This document shows positions 54,174 to 62,970 of a stretch of 64,000 nt of DNA, one piece after another. Origin of the DNA: an uncultured Bacteroidaceae bacterium (lineage in GTDB: Bacteria; Bacteroidota; Bacteroidia; Bacteroidales; Bacteroidaceae); assembly GCA_934426255.1 (NCBI GenBank), contig CAKRYD010000012.1, forward strand, positions 12,149 through 76,148, read 5' to 3'. A program made the position numbers and the translations under genes. A model generated the notes under the pieces. The model worked only from the letters and a program-made list of their open reading frames with translations. It had not been told where the DNA came from and did no database searches. Within the stretch, counting starts at the first letter, position 1. Every line of letters starts with the position of its first letter.

Positions 54174-54181
54174 CAAATGTA
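54174..54181 (-). promoter_or_regulatory. -7 box of the relA promoter
   Basis: TACATTTG on the minus strand, 22 bases upstream of the relA start, centred in the palindrome ACTACATTTGTAGT. Confidence 0.5.
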
Positions 54182-54262
54182 GTGGATTCTTTTGAGAAAA
54201 GAGGCATCCAAGAGCCAAAACCGCGTATCTTCCTGCTCTTATCATCCGAAAAGTGTTTGAAA

Positions 54263-54325
54263 GGCAAGGCTGCAAATCAAAACGCTAAGGCTGCGAATCA
54301 GAACGGCAAGGCTGTCATTCCAGTC
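54263..54325. repeat. Three degenerate 21-bp direct repeats
   Basis: Units of exactly 21 bp at 54263-54283, 54284-54304 and 54305-54325 share the core GCNAAGGCTGCNAATCANAAC. The third is only half conserved. They lie in the gap between relA and glgP. Confidence 0.6.
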
Positions 54326-54372
54326 CCATACGTGTAAGTGCAGGTAGGAATGGCGTGAAGGGAAACAAAAAA

Positions 54373-54398
54373 AGGGAGACTCGCTGGAAAGTCTCCCT
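54373..54398 (-). terminator. Terminator of the glycogen synthase-phosphorylase operon
   Basis: AGGGAGACT (54373-54381) pairs with AGTCTCCCT (54390-54398), 8-base loop. On the minus strand a run of T follows (from the A-rich 54364-54373). It lies 33 bases after the glgP stop. Confidence 0.85.
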
Positions 54399-54430
54399 AA
54401 ACGTATAGTATGAAAAAATGGTTACGCCTA

Positions 54431-56983
54431 TCAGAACCAGCGAACGTAACAGAAGTCTTGACGGTGTGGAAGCAGCGGGTGCTTGGGATACATGCGGCAA
54501 GCCACCTTGAAGCTTCCCGAATTGTCAATGCTCTTATTCATCTCGAACGTATACAGGTTCCCCTCGTGTTTAACCACATTGAAAGGCGTTACGTCGTAAA
54601 CATGGTCGTTGCCGTCCGAGTCGGTACTGATGGCCACCATTTCAATGCCGACGGCATCGTTCAGGCCCTGCTCGTCCACAACGATGCGTGCCTTGTAACT
54701 GCGGCCGCTCACAATGTTTCCATCGAGCTGCGAGAAGTCTGACGAAACAATCTTGATGCTGTCCCAACGCGAAGCCACCAGTTCTTTCCAGGCAGCAATG
54801 TCCTTGGCCACCTTATTGTTGTCAGCACTGAGAAGCTTGAAACGATGGGTCTCGGGAACGTAGAATTTCCTGTAGTAGTCGTCCAATTGGCGCTTCATGG
54901 TGTAGTGGGGGGCTATTTGGGCAATGGAGTTCTTGATAGTTCTTACCCATTCTCTCGACAGACCGCTTTGATCGTGCGAATAAAACATCGGAATGATTTC
55001 GCGTTCCAGAATATTGTAGATGGTCGACGCGTCCAGCCTGTCTTGATACTCTTGGTTTTCATACGTGCGCTTGTCAGTCAGTGCCCATCCGGCTCCTTCG
55101 CGATAGCCTTCGAGCCACCATCCGTCGAGTACCGAGAAATTAATCAATCCGTTCATTAAAGCTTTCTCGCCCGACGTACCCGATGCTTCAAGCGGGCGTG
55201 TAGGAGTATTCAGCCATATATCGACACCCGAAATGAGACGCTGTGCCAATTGCATGTCATAGTTCTCCAGAAAAAGAATCTTGCCCAGGAAATCAGGGGT
55301 CTGTGATATTTCGTAAATCTTCTTGATGAGTCCCTGACCCGCACCGTCGGCAGGATGAGCCTTGCCCGTATAAATGAACTGTACGGGATAGTCCTGGTTA
55401 TTGACAATCTTCTTGAGCCGCTCCAGGTCGGTAAAGAGCAAATGGGCACGTTTATAGGTGGCAAAGCGGCGGCCGAAACCAATCAGCAAAGCGTTGGGGT
55501 TGATTTTGTCGAGCAGGGATACAACCCTCGAAGGGTCGCCCTGATTTTTCAGCCACGACTTGCGGAAACGCTTGCGGATAAATTCTATCAGCTCGGTCTT
55601 CTGCTTGATGCGCAAGTCCCATATTTCTTCATCGGGAACGTCATAGATTTTCTTCCATACTTCTTCGTTGGATTGGTCGGCATAGAAATCCTCTCCGAAG
55701 TATTTCTCGTAAAGAGCTTTCCATTCATGAGCCGCCCACGTAGGCATGTGCACGCCGTTGGTGACGTAACCGATATGATTCTCTTCAGGATAATAGCCAC
55801 CCCAAATGTTGTTGAACATTTTCTTGCTCACCAAACCGTGGAGCTTGCTCACTCCATTGACTTCCTGACAGGTCTTGCACAAGAACGTGGACATGCAGAA
55901 ACGCTCGTTGTGGTCGTCGGGATTGGTGCGTCCGAGTCCAATGAATTCATCCCAGCTGATTCCCAGTTTTCCGGGGTAGCTTCCCAAATATTTGCCGAAG
56001 AGCGATTCGTCGAAATAGTCGTGACCGGCCGGAACAGGCGTATGAACCGTATAGAGCGACGAAGCGCGTACCAGTTCTATGGCCTGGTTGAATGTCAGTC
56101 CCTGATTGACATAGTCAACAAGGCGTTGCACATTGCAAAGGGCGGCATGTCCCTCGTTGCAATGGTAGATGTCTTTCTTGATGCCGAGCTTCTGGAGCAT
56201 GAGCATGCCGCCGATTCCCAAAAGGTATTCCTGCTTCAGGCGGTTTTCCCAGTTGCCGCCGTAAAGGGTGTGGGTGATGGGGCGGTCATACTCGGAGTTC
56301 ATGCTGTGGTCAGTGTCGAGCAGGTAGAGCTTGACGCGGCCCACATTGACACACCACACGAGTGCATGGAGCGTATAGCCGGGAAAAGGAACGTCAACGA
56401 TCATCTGCTTGTCACCGTCCATTACTTTGGTGATGGGCAGGCGTTCAAAATCCTGTGCCTCGTATTTGGCAATTTGTGAACCGTCCATGGCCAATTCCTG
56501 AGTGAAGTAACCGTAACGGTAGAGGAATCCTACACCGACCATGTCGACGTTGCTGTCGCTGGCTTGCTTCAGATAGTCACCGGCAAGGATGCCAAGACCA
56601 CCTGAATAGATTTTCAGTATGTGGCTCAGGCCGTATTCCATGCAGAAATAGGCGACCGATGGGCGCGAAGCATCCGGTTTCTGATTCATGTAGTCTTTGA
56701 AAGCCTTGTATACGTTGTCAATCTTGGCCAACAGCACCTTGTCTTCCGACATCTTGGTGAGTTCTTCATAGCTCAACTTGCCGAGCATTTCGACAACGTT
56801 TTTTCCCGTAGACTTAAACAAGTCATAGTTAAGGTTACGGAACAAGTAGTAGGCGTCGGTGTTCCATGTCCACCATAAATTGTGGGCAATCTCGTCCAGG
56901 CACTTCAGTGCTTCGGGCATTTGCGATTGCACTGTCACCACTTTCCAGTCGGGTGAATTTACGTTACTTGCTTTAATGTTCAT
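54431..56983 (-). CDS. glgP: Alpha-glucan (glycogen) phosphorylase, GT35
   Basis: 850 residues. It has an N-terminal DUF3417-like region (NLWWTWNTDAYYLFRNLN), then catalytic domains with YFCMEYGLS, GGLGILAGDY and EGHAAL. The PLP-lysine region is LEASGTSGEKALMNG, with Lys as the Schiff base. A C-terminal domain of about 100 residues is beta-rich. It releases glucose-1-phosphate from glycogen. It is 23 bases downstream of glycogen synthase on the same strand, a typical Bacteroidales pair. Confidence 0.93.
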   Translation of the reverse strand: MNIKASNVNSPDWKVVTVQSQMPEALKCLDEIAHNLWWTWNTDAYYLFRNLNYDLFKSTGKNVVEMLGKLSYEELTKMSEDKVLLAKIDNVYKAFKDYMNQKPDASRPSVAYFCMEYGLSHILKIYSGGLGILAGDYLKQASDSNVDMVGVGFLYRYGYFTQELAMDGSQIAKYEAQDFERLPITKVMDGDKQMIVDVPFPGYTLHALVWCVNVGRVKLYLLDTDHSMNSEYDRPITHTLYGGNWENRLKQEYLLGIGGMLMLQKLGIKKDIYHCNEGHAALCNVQRLVDYVNQGLTFNQAIELVRASSLYTVHTPVPAGHDYFDESLFGKYLGSYPGKLGISWDEFIGLGRTNPDDHNERFCMSTFLCKTCQEVNGVSKLHGLVSKKMFNNIWGGYYPEENHIGYVTNGVHMPTWAAHEWKALYEKYFGEDFYADQSNEEVWKKIYDVPDEEIWDLRIKQKTELIEFIRKRFRKSWLKNQGDPSRVVSLLDKINPNALLIGFGRRFATYKRAHLLFTDLERLKKIVNNQDYPVQFIYTGKAHPADGAGQGLIKKIYEISQTPDFLGKILFLENYDMQLAQRLISGVDIWLNTPTRPLEASGTSGEKALMNGLINFSVLDGWWLEGYREGAGWALTDKRTYENQEYQDRLDASTIYNILEREIIPMFYSHDQSGLSREWVRTIKNSIAQIAPHYTMKRQLDDYYRKFYVPETHRFKLLSADNNKVAKDIAAWKELVASRWDSIKIVSSDFSQLDGNIVSGRSYKARIVVDEQGLNDAVGIEMVAISTDSDGNDHVYDVTPFNVVKHEGNLYTFEMNKSIDNSGSFKVACRMYPKHPLLPHRQDFCYVRWF

Positions 56984-57006
56984 TGCTATATGGTTTTGTA
57001 ATGAGA

Positions 57007-58662
57007 CTATATCTTTGAAGCATTGCGAAGAGCTACAGCGTAAGCTTCATAGTAATATTTGATAAAATTCTTCCATAGAGCCTTGCGGGCAATGGCCTTG
57101 GCCTTTTGGCCGATGGCCTTGCGCTGCTGCCGGGTGAGATTCATGTATTCACTCATACTGTCGGCAATGGCTTGGGCAGTTTCTTCATAGCTGCTGTCGG
57201 TGCGGTCAACTACGTCAACTCCGTCTTCAAGTCGGCTCTTATGGCCTAATGTTTCATCGACCCATTGACCGAATCCCGACAGGCAGGTGGTGAGGCATGG
57301 AATGCCGAAAGCGATGCTTTCCAGACATGTGTAGCCCCACGGCTCGTAGTAAGAAGGATAAAGACAGTAGTCGCATCCGATGAGCCAGTCGTAGTAGCTC
57401 AGGTCAAAGATGCCGTCTTTTCCGTCGAGGTAGCTGGGCACAAACATTACGTGTAACCGGCAATCCCTGTCAGTACGGATGCCATATGCGCGAAGCGTGT
57501 TGACAATGCGGTCGTCGGCCATGTTGTATAGCTCGTGGGTGATAAACGCATCAGGCAATGGCTCGCGGCTTTTGTCTTTGCCGCTCAACCGGTCAAGCAA
57601 ATCGTGGCGTGCATCTTTTTTCCAGCAAGGAACGGCAATGACAGCCAAGGCATCCTGCATCAGATCGCATTGCTGCATGCGGGCAAACGCATCAATGAGA
57701 ACGTCAAAGCCCTTGCAACGGAAATCATTGCGGCCGCTGGTAGAGAAAATGAACGTCTTTTCGACATCCAGCTGTGTGCCCATCAGGCAGTTGGCCACGT
57801 CTATCGTCTTACAGCGTGCTTCATCGCGTTTTCTGGCATACATTTGTGCCTTGGGTACGAACTGCTCTTCAAAGCCATTGGGCAGTATCACATCGGAAGC
57901 TTTTCCGAAAAACTGCTTGCACTCCAGATCGGTTGCGTGGCTCACCGTAGTCAGGCAATCGGCATGGAGTGCGGCTTGCTTTTCGATGCTATGCTTGGCT
58001 TCCATGTGCAATTCGCCTGCCATCTGGTCGCCGTTGTAGCCTTTGAAGTAGTCATAAAGCGGCTTGTTGTTGGTTGTGATGGAACGTCCGATGCTGGTGG
58101 CATGCGTAGTGAAGACGCAACCAATCCGTGGACAATGCTTTTTTATATAAAGCATTCCGCATCCCGACATCCACTCATGAGCCTGATAAACAACGCTTGC
58201 ATCTTTTTTTTGCAGGAAATGCTTATAGATACATTCGGTCAATTTTCCTGCGGCAAGCGAAAACATGCAGGCTTCGTCGTAGTCGCCGTATGCTTTCAGC
58301 GAATCAACACCGAAGTCGTGCCACATGGCTCCGTAGACATCGTTTTTCTTTTCAGACAAAGTCGTAAAATCGACTAAAAATACAATGGGGGTTCCGGGAA
58401 CATTCCATCGGCCTGTGCGTACGGCAATGCCGTCGGTTGCAGCCTGTTCGTTCCATTCTTTTAATAAACGGGAATCCTCGATGAAATCGGGATTCTCTTT
58501 TCCTTTCCATAAGTCCGGGCCGATATAGAAGATACAATCTTTGTAGGCTTGCTGGAGCGTTCTTGCCTGAGTTGACAGTACGGTGTAGATTCCGCCAACC
58601 TTGTTGCAAACTTCCCAACTTGTTGCAAAGATGTAATCCGGCTTTTTGTTAGTAGCTTTCAT
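57007..58662 (-). CDS. Glycogen synthase, GT3 (eukaryotic-type)
   Basis: 551 residues. It begins with ATSWEVCNKVGGIYTVLSTQ, the GT3 signature in which the KVGG loop binds the donor, and has YQAHEWMSGCG and the acid pair in YEPWGYTCLESIAFG. This is the yeast/animal-like glycogen synthase found in Bacteroidetes, not the GlgA family. It builds the alpha-1,4 chain, probably from UDP-glucose. It is the first gene of the operon with glgP, and its -7 box lies at 58683-58690. Confidence 0.92.
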   Translation of the reverse strand: MKATNKKPDYIFATSWEVCNKVGGIYTVLSTQARTLQQAYKDCIFYIGPDLWKGKENPDFIEDSRLLKEWNEQAATDGIAVRTGRWNVPGTPIVFLVDFTTLSEKKNDVYGAMWHDFGVDSLKAYGDYDEACMFSLAAGKLTECIYKHFLQKKDASVVYQAHEWMSGCGMLYIKKHCPRIGCVFTTHATSIGRSITTNNKPLYDYFKGYNGDQMAGELHMEAKHSIEKQAALHADCLTTVSHATDLECKQFFGKASDVILPNGFEEQFVPKAQMYARKRDEARCKTIDVANCLMGTQLDVEKTFIFSTSGRNDFRCKGFDVLIDAFARMQQCDLMQDALAVIAVPCWKKDARHDLLDRLSGKDKSREPLPDAFITHELYNMADDRIVNTLRAYGIRTDRDCRLHVMFVPSYLDGKDGIFDLSYYDWLIGCDYCLYPSYYEPWGYTCLESIAFGIPCLTTCLSGFGQWVDETLGHKSRLEDGVDVVDRTDSSYEETAQAIADSMSEYMNLTRQQRKAIGQKAKAIARKALWKNFIKYYYEAYAVALRNASKI

Positions 58663-58682
58663 CGAACATCTCTTTCGGAATG

Positions 58683-58690
58683 CAAAGTTA
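58683..58690 (-). promoter_or_regulatory. -7 box of the glycogen operon promoter
   Basis: TAACTTTG on the minus strand, 20 bases before the glycogen synthase start codon. The divergent gap 58663-59013 holds this and the ppdK promoter. I see nothing else in its middle part. Confidence 0.65.
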
Positions 58691-58945
58691 CTGATTTTTA
58701 TTTTTTTGTCAGATACGCTTCAACCCATTTTCTACCTTCCCTTTTTGAGGATAATGATGCTAAAAGTACTTTTAGTGCGATGACAAATGTAGTTTTGTTA
58801 TGTGGAATGACAAAACAAAGAATTCAAAAGCAGATTCCATGTGGCGCATTTTGTAATCTGACGAAGTCGTTCTAACATCAAAAGGCGAATTTCACGCGTT
58901 ATCATGAAAATATCCGCCTCTTTCTTTCTGATTTGCTTGGTATCT

Positions 58946-58978
58946 TTTGCATAAATTAGAAACAACCTTTTATCTTTG
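58946..58978 (+). promoter_or_regulatory. Promoter of ppdK
   Basis: TTTG (58946-58949), 21 bases, then TATCTTTG (58971-58978). The start codon is 35 bases downstream. Confidence 0.75.
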
Positions 58979-59013
58979 CATGAGACATAACGAAAATCAA
59001 TTATATACTGTTT

Positions 59014-61734
59014 ATGGAAAATAAAAGAGTGTACACTTTCGGTGGCGGCCAGGCTGAAGGCAAGGCCGACATGCGGGAGCTGTTGGGCGGTAAGGGTGCA
59101 AACCTTGCCGAAATGAATCTGATTGGTGTCCCTGTTCCTCCGGGCTTTACGATTACCACTGACGTTTGCAACGAATATTATCAGGTGGGTCAGGAAAAGA
59201 TTATGAGCCTGTTGGAAAACGAGGTTACGGCGGCTGTAGCGCATATTGAGAAATTGATGAACTGCAAGTTTGGTGATGCCACCAATCCTTTGCTTGTCTC
59301 TGTCCGCTCGGGTGCCCGTGCTTCCATGCCCGGCATGATGGACACAATTCTTAATCTCGGATTGAACGATGAAGTGGCTGCCGGTATGGTTGCCAAAACC
59401 AATAACCCCCATTTCGTTTACGACTCCTACCGTCGCTTCGTTCAAATGTATGGTGATGTGGTTCTCGGCATGAAGCCTGTTAACAAGGAAGACATCGATC
59501 CTTTTGAAAAGATAATTGATGAGGTAAAAAGCGAACAGGGAGTAGTTCTCGACAAAGACCTTTCTGTCGAATCACTGCAAAAACTTGTCAAGCTCTTCAA
59601 GGCTGCCATTAAGGAACAGACGGGTGCTGATTTCCCCGATAGTCCCATGGTACAGTTGTGGGGAGCCATTTGCGCCGTATTCCGCAGCTGGATGAACGAA
59701 CGCGCCATTCTTTACAGAAAAATGGAAGGAATACCCGACGAGTGGGGCACTGCCGTTAGCGTTATGGCCATGGTATTTGGAAACATGGGCGACACATCGG
59801 CAACCGGTGTATGTTTCAGCCGTGATGCCGGTAACGGTGAAAACCTTTTCAACGGTGAATATCTGGTCAACGCTCAGGGCGAAGACGTGGTAGCCGGCAT
59901 CCGTACTCCACAGCAAATCACAAAAATCGGTTCTCAACGTTGGGCAGAACGTGCAGGCATCTCCGAAGAGGAACGCGCAAGCAAGTATCCTTCGATGGAA
60001 GAAGCCATGCCCGAAATCTACAAGCAGTTGAACGACATACAGGACAAACTGGAAAAGCATTACCATGATATGCAGGACATGGAGTTCACCGTTCAGGAAG
60101 GGAAGCTTTGGTTCTTGCAGACCCGCAACGGAAAGCGCACCGGAACAGCTATGGTAAAAATCGCTATGGATCTTGTGCGTGAAGGGCTGATTGATGAAAA
60201 GACCGCTCTCCTTCGCTGCGAACCGCAAAAGCTCGATGAGTTGCTTCATCCTGTGTTCGACAAGGACGCATTGAAAAAGGCCAAAGTTATCACGCAGGGT
60301 TTGCCGGCATCTCCGGGTGCTGCGTGCGGCCAAATCGTTTTCTTTGCCGATGATGCACAGCAATGGCATGCCGATGGCCATAAAGTGGTGATGGTGCGTA
60401 TTGAAACGTCTCCCGAAGACCTTGCCGGTATGTCAGCAGCAGAAGGCATTTTGACGGCACGCGGAGGTATGACGAGTCATGCCGCAGTTGTTGCACGCGG
60501 TATGGGCAAGTGCTGCGTTTCAGGTGCCGGAGCCATTCTCGTTGATTACAAGGCACGCACCGTAGAAATAGAAGGTGTTACCTATAAAGAAGGAGACTAT
60601 CTCTCCATCAATGGTTCGACAGGGCAGGTATATGCCGGACAAGTTCCGACCAAGGCTGCCGAATTGAGCGGTGACTTCAAGGCATTGATGGACTTGTGCC
60701 GGAAATACACCAAACTGCAAGTTCGCACCAATGCCGATACTCCTCATGATGCACAAGTGGCACGCGCCTTTGGTGCAACAGGTATCGGACTTACCCGTAC
60801 AGAGCACATGTTCTTTGAGGATCAGAAGATTATAGCCATGCGCGAAATGATTTTAGCCGATTCTGCCGAAGGACGCGAAAAGGCATTGGCAAAATTGCTT
60901 CCTTATCAGAAAGCAGATTTCAAAGGCATACTTGAAGCCATGGACGGTTGCCCGGTCAACATACGCTTGCTCGATCCTCCTTTGCACGAGTTTGTACCCC
61001 ATGATCTCGCAGGGCAGGAAAACATGGCCAAACAAATGGGTGTAAGTGTCAAGGAAATACAGCAGCGCGTTGAAAGCCTGTCGGAAAACAATCCGATGTT
61101 GGGTCACCGCGGTTGCCGATTGGGAATCACATTCCCCGAAATAACCGCCATGCAGACACGTGCAATCCTTGGTGCAGCCTGTGAGCTGAAAAAAGAAGGC
61201 AAAAACCCGATGCCCGAAATCATGGTACCATTGATTGGTAATGTAAACGAGTTGAAGCAGCAAAAAGAGGTAATCAAGAAAACGGCCGAAGAAGTGTTCA
61301 AAGAACAAGGCATTTCATTGGATTTTGAAATCGGGACAATGATTGAGATTCCTCGTGCAGCACTCACCGCTGACAAGATTGCCACAGAAGCTGAGTACTT
61401 CTCTTTTGGAACCAACGACTTGACCCAAATGACATTCGGTTTCAGTCGTGACGATATTGCCAGCTTCTTGCCGGTATATCTTGAGAAAAAGATTTTGAAA
61501 GTGGATCCATTCCAGGTGCTTGACCAGGAAGGTGTGGGTCAGCTCATCAAAATGGCGGTAGAAAAGGGACACAAAGTACGTCCTACATTGCGTACCGGAA
61601 TTTGTGGAGAACACGGTGGTGAACCTTCTTCAGTGAAATTCTGTGCCAAGATAGGTATGAACTATGCTTCGTGCTCACCGTTCCGCGTACCTATCGCGCG
61701 TCTTGCTGCGGCGCAGGCTGCTGTCGAAGAATAA
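59014..61734 (+). CDS. ppdK: Pyruvate phosphate dikinase
   Basis: 906 residues, the usual length. The nucleotide-binding domain has GGKGANLAEM and SVRSGARASMPGMMDT. The phosphohistidine domain has GGMTSHAAVVARGMGK, with His as phosphocarrier. The TIM-barrel PEP/pyruvate domain has EIMVPLIG, FGTNDLTQMTFGFSRDD and CGEHGGEP. It interconverts PEP, AMP and PPi with pyruvate, ATP and phosphate. Being divergent from the glycogen operon places central-carbon storage and PEP metabolism together. It has a single-gene transcript with terminator at 61758-61797. Confidence 0.96.
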   Translation: MENKRVYTFGGGQAEGKADMRELLGGKGANLAEMNLIGVPVPPGFTITTDVCNEYYQVGQEKIMSLLENEVTAAVAHIEKLMNCKFGDATNPLLVSVRSGARASMPGMMDTILNLGLNDEVAAGMVAKTNNPHFVYDSYRRFVQMYGDVVLGMKPVNKEDIDPFEKIIDEVKSEQGVVLDKDLSVESLQKLVKLFKAAIKEQTGADFPDSPMVQLWGAICAVFRSWMNERAILYRKMEGIPDEWGTAVSVMAMVFGNMGDTSATGVCFSRDAGNGENLFNGEYLVNAQGEDVVAGIRTPQQITKIGSQRWAERAGISEEERASKYPSMEEAMPEIYKQLNDIQDKLEKHYHDMQDMEFTVQEGKLWFLQTRNGKRTGTAMVKIAMDLVREGLIDEKTALLRCEPQKLDELLHPVFDKDALKKAKVITQGLPASPGAACGQIVFFADDAQQWHADGHKVVMVRIETSPEDLAGMSAAEGILTARGGMTSHAAVVARGMGKCCVSGAGAILVDYKARTVEIEGVTYKEGDYLSINGSTGQVYAGQVPTKAAELSGDFKALMDLCRKYTKLQVRTNADTPHDAQVARAFGATGIGLTRTEHMFFEDQKIIAMREMILADSAEGREKALAKLLPYQKADFKGILEAMDGCPVNIRLLDPPLHEFVPHDLAGQENMAKQMGVSVKEIQQRVESLSENNPMLGHRGCRLGITFPEITAMQTRAILGAACELKKEGKNPMPEIMVPLIGNVNELKQQKEVIKKTAEEVFKEQGISLDFEIGTMIEIPRAALTADKIATEAEYFSFGTNDLTQMTFGFSRDDIASFLPVYLEKKILKVDPFQVLDQEGVGQLIKMAVEKGHKVRPTLRTGICGEHGGEPSSVKFCAKIGMNYASCSPFRVPIARLAAAQAAVEE

Positions 61735-61757
61735 GTAGACCTTATTATAATTGTAAA

Positions 61758-61797
61758 TCCGGGCAACTTCCTTGCTTTTCAAGGTTAGTTGCCCGGA
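61758..61797 (+). terminator. Terminator of ppdK
   Basis: TCCGGGCAACT (61758-61768) pairs with AGTTGCCCGGA (61787-61797). The inner loop can form a second stem, CCTTG with CAAGG. It lies 23 bases after the stop and would also block any leftward transcript from an inverted promoter segment. Confidence 0.85.
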
Positions 61798-61846
61798 CTT
61801 GTGCTACTTAGCTGTTTCTTGAATCTCAAAATTATATGCAAAAACG

Positions 61847-61871
61847 GTCGGTCTCTTAGTAAGAGACCGAC
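61847..61871. repeat. Left 25-bp palindromic inverted repeat (IR-L)
   Basis: Arms GTCGGTCTCTTA and TAAGAGACCGAC around a central G. Its reverse complement is identical to the right copy at 62173-62197, all 25 bases. As a direct alignment the two copies differ only in the central base, with CG before and TAAA after shared in the same orientation. Confidence 0.93.
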
Positions 61872-62090
61872 TAAAGTCACCTTTAGCTTGAAAAACAACA
61901 TCTTACTTAATAGAATAGAAAGCAAAATGTTTTAAGTCAAGATTCACACCTTACTTTTTTAAAAGATGAATTACACCAAGCGACCCAGTAACTAATAGCT
62001 TTATTAGGTGCATATAAAGAGAACTACCGCATGCGTTAGAATTATCTAAACTGCAATATATGATTCTGTGTATTAGTATTTTGTTAAAAT

Positions 62091-62100
62091 GGGGGGGGGG
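62091..62100 (+). repeat. Homopolymeric G10 tract inside the invertible segment
   Basis: Ten G in a row, 52 bases upstream of the -7 box and thus near -60 relative to the start of transcription. Tracts of this length are prone to slippage, so the length may vary between cells. Confidence 0.9.
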
Positions 62101-62129
62101 AAATTAATTGTATCTTTCCTATGAAAATG

Positions 62130-62160
62130 TTGTCTTCAATAAATGTTTTTTGTACCTTTG
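62130..62160 (+). promoter_or_regulatory. Promoter of the polysaccharide locus, currently facing the locus
   Basis: TTG (62130-62132), 20 bases, then TACCTTTG (62153-62160). Transcription would start near 62167, just before IR-R, so the RNA would begin with the 25-base palindrome as a hairpin and a leader of about 255 bases. Confidence 0.75.
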
Positions 62161-62172
62161 CACACGATTGCG

Positions 62173-62197
62173 GTCGGTCTCTTACTAAGAGACCGAC
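62173..62197. repeat. Right 25-bp palindromic inverted repeat (IR-R)
   Basis: Same arms as IR-L (GTCGGTCTCTTA and TAAGAGACCGAC) around a central C, hence the exact inverse of IR-L. It lies 12 bases after the -7 box. In the transcript it would form a 12-pair stem with a minimal loop. Confidence 0.93.
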
Positions 62198-62421
62198 TAA
62201 AAATCAAGGTTTACGGCTCTTGTCACGGATACGTGATAATCCGCAGAGTTGAAGTGTACTGAATGTGCGTTAAGCAACCAAACCTATGTGTTTCGCCGGT
62301 ATTTGCAGGTATTCGAAATGCCGACAGCGATAAGGGGGAGATGTATGGTAGGCACAGTTAGTCAGAGCGTAAACCGATTGTACGAATTTAAGTAAGATTT
62401 TTTCTGATACCTATTGTTGCC
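62198..62421 (+). promoter_or_regulatory. Long untranslated leader before the UpxY-like gene
   Basis: 224 bases with no gene. In B. fragilis the leader of each capsule operon is needed for its own UpxY to load onto RNA polymerase and prevent early termination. This leader is in the same place and of suitable length. No terminator with a T-run is obvious, although small hairpins are possible (for example around CGGATACGTGATAATCCG, 62226-62243). Confidence 0.45.
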
Positions 62422-62970
62422 ATGTCCTTGCAGCTTACAGATGATGCAATCGAACATTGGTACGCTCTCCGCGTGTTCCATCGAAAGACGGGTGAAATGT
62501 TGAATGAATTTCATCGTGCTGGCTGGCGAACCTATATTCCTATGCGGCGCGTGGAAAACGTGGACATACATTATAACGAGATAGTGAAGGAAGAGCCGGT
62601 GATACCCTCATTGCTTTTTATACGAACTTCAAGTGATTATATTATGGCACTTCATCGTTCTCCAACAGCCCATGTTCGTCCTTATTATGTGCCGGGTACT
62701 ACTTGTCCGGCAGTTATATCCGACCGGGAAATGGAAACGTTTATCTATGTCACAACCCATAGTTGCCGTACATTGGAAATGATTCCCACCGAATTGGTAA
62801 AAGGTGATCGTGTGCGGGTCACTGAAGGCGTGTTCAAGGGGGCTGAGGGATACATAACCCGCGTGCATGGTACGAAGCGTTTTGTTGTAGTTATTGAGGG
62901 CATTGCTGCAGTAGCTACATCGTACATACCTGGAAAGTTTTTGGAAAAGCTTACAGAAACGAATATATGA
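62422..62970 (+). CDS. UpxY-like NusG paralogue (transcription antiterminator)
   Basis: 182 residues. The N-terminal NGN domain starts WYALRVFHRKTGEMLNEF and runs to about 110, with PSLLFIRTS. A C-terminal KOW region has GDRVRVTEGVFKGAEGYITRV. These are the features of the specialised NusG family that includes UpxY, which is encoded first in Bacteroides capsule loci and stops premature termination of its own operon. It is directly downstream of the predicted invertible promoter and overlaps the next gene by 4 bases. Confidence 0.9.
   Translation: MSLQLTDDAIEHWYALRVFHRKTGEMLNEFHRAGWRTYIPMRRVENVDIHYNEIVKEEPVIPSLLFIRTSSDYIMALHRSPTAHVRPYYVPGTTCPAVISDREMETFIYVTTHSCRTLEMIPTELVKGDRVRVTEGVFKGAEGYITRVHGTKRFVVVIEGIAAVATSYIPGKFLEKLTETNI

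Larger units (their letters stand above)
61872..62172. other. Predicted invertible promoter segment of a polysaccharide locus
   Basis: 301 bases bounded by the two 25-bp repeats and lying between the ppdK terminator and UpxY-like genes. It contains no convincing gene. It holds a rightward promoter at its right edge and a G10 tract. In Bacteroides fragilis, capsule promoters lie in similar segments flanked by inverted repeats just before upxY and are flipped by a serine recombinase. The present order has the promoter pointing into the locus (ON). No recombinase gene is in the window, so inversion is inferred. Confidence 0.75.

Noticed and set aside
61872..62172. Insertion sequence bounded by inverted repeats
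   Set aside because: The 301 bases contain no transposase, no target duplication is seen, and the promoter at the edge with UpxY-like genes downstream fits an invertible promoter better.
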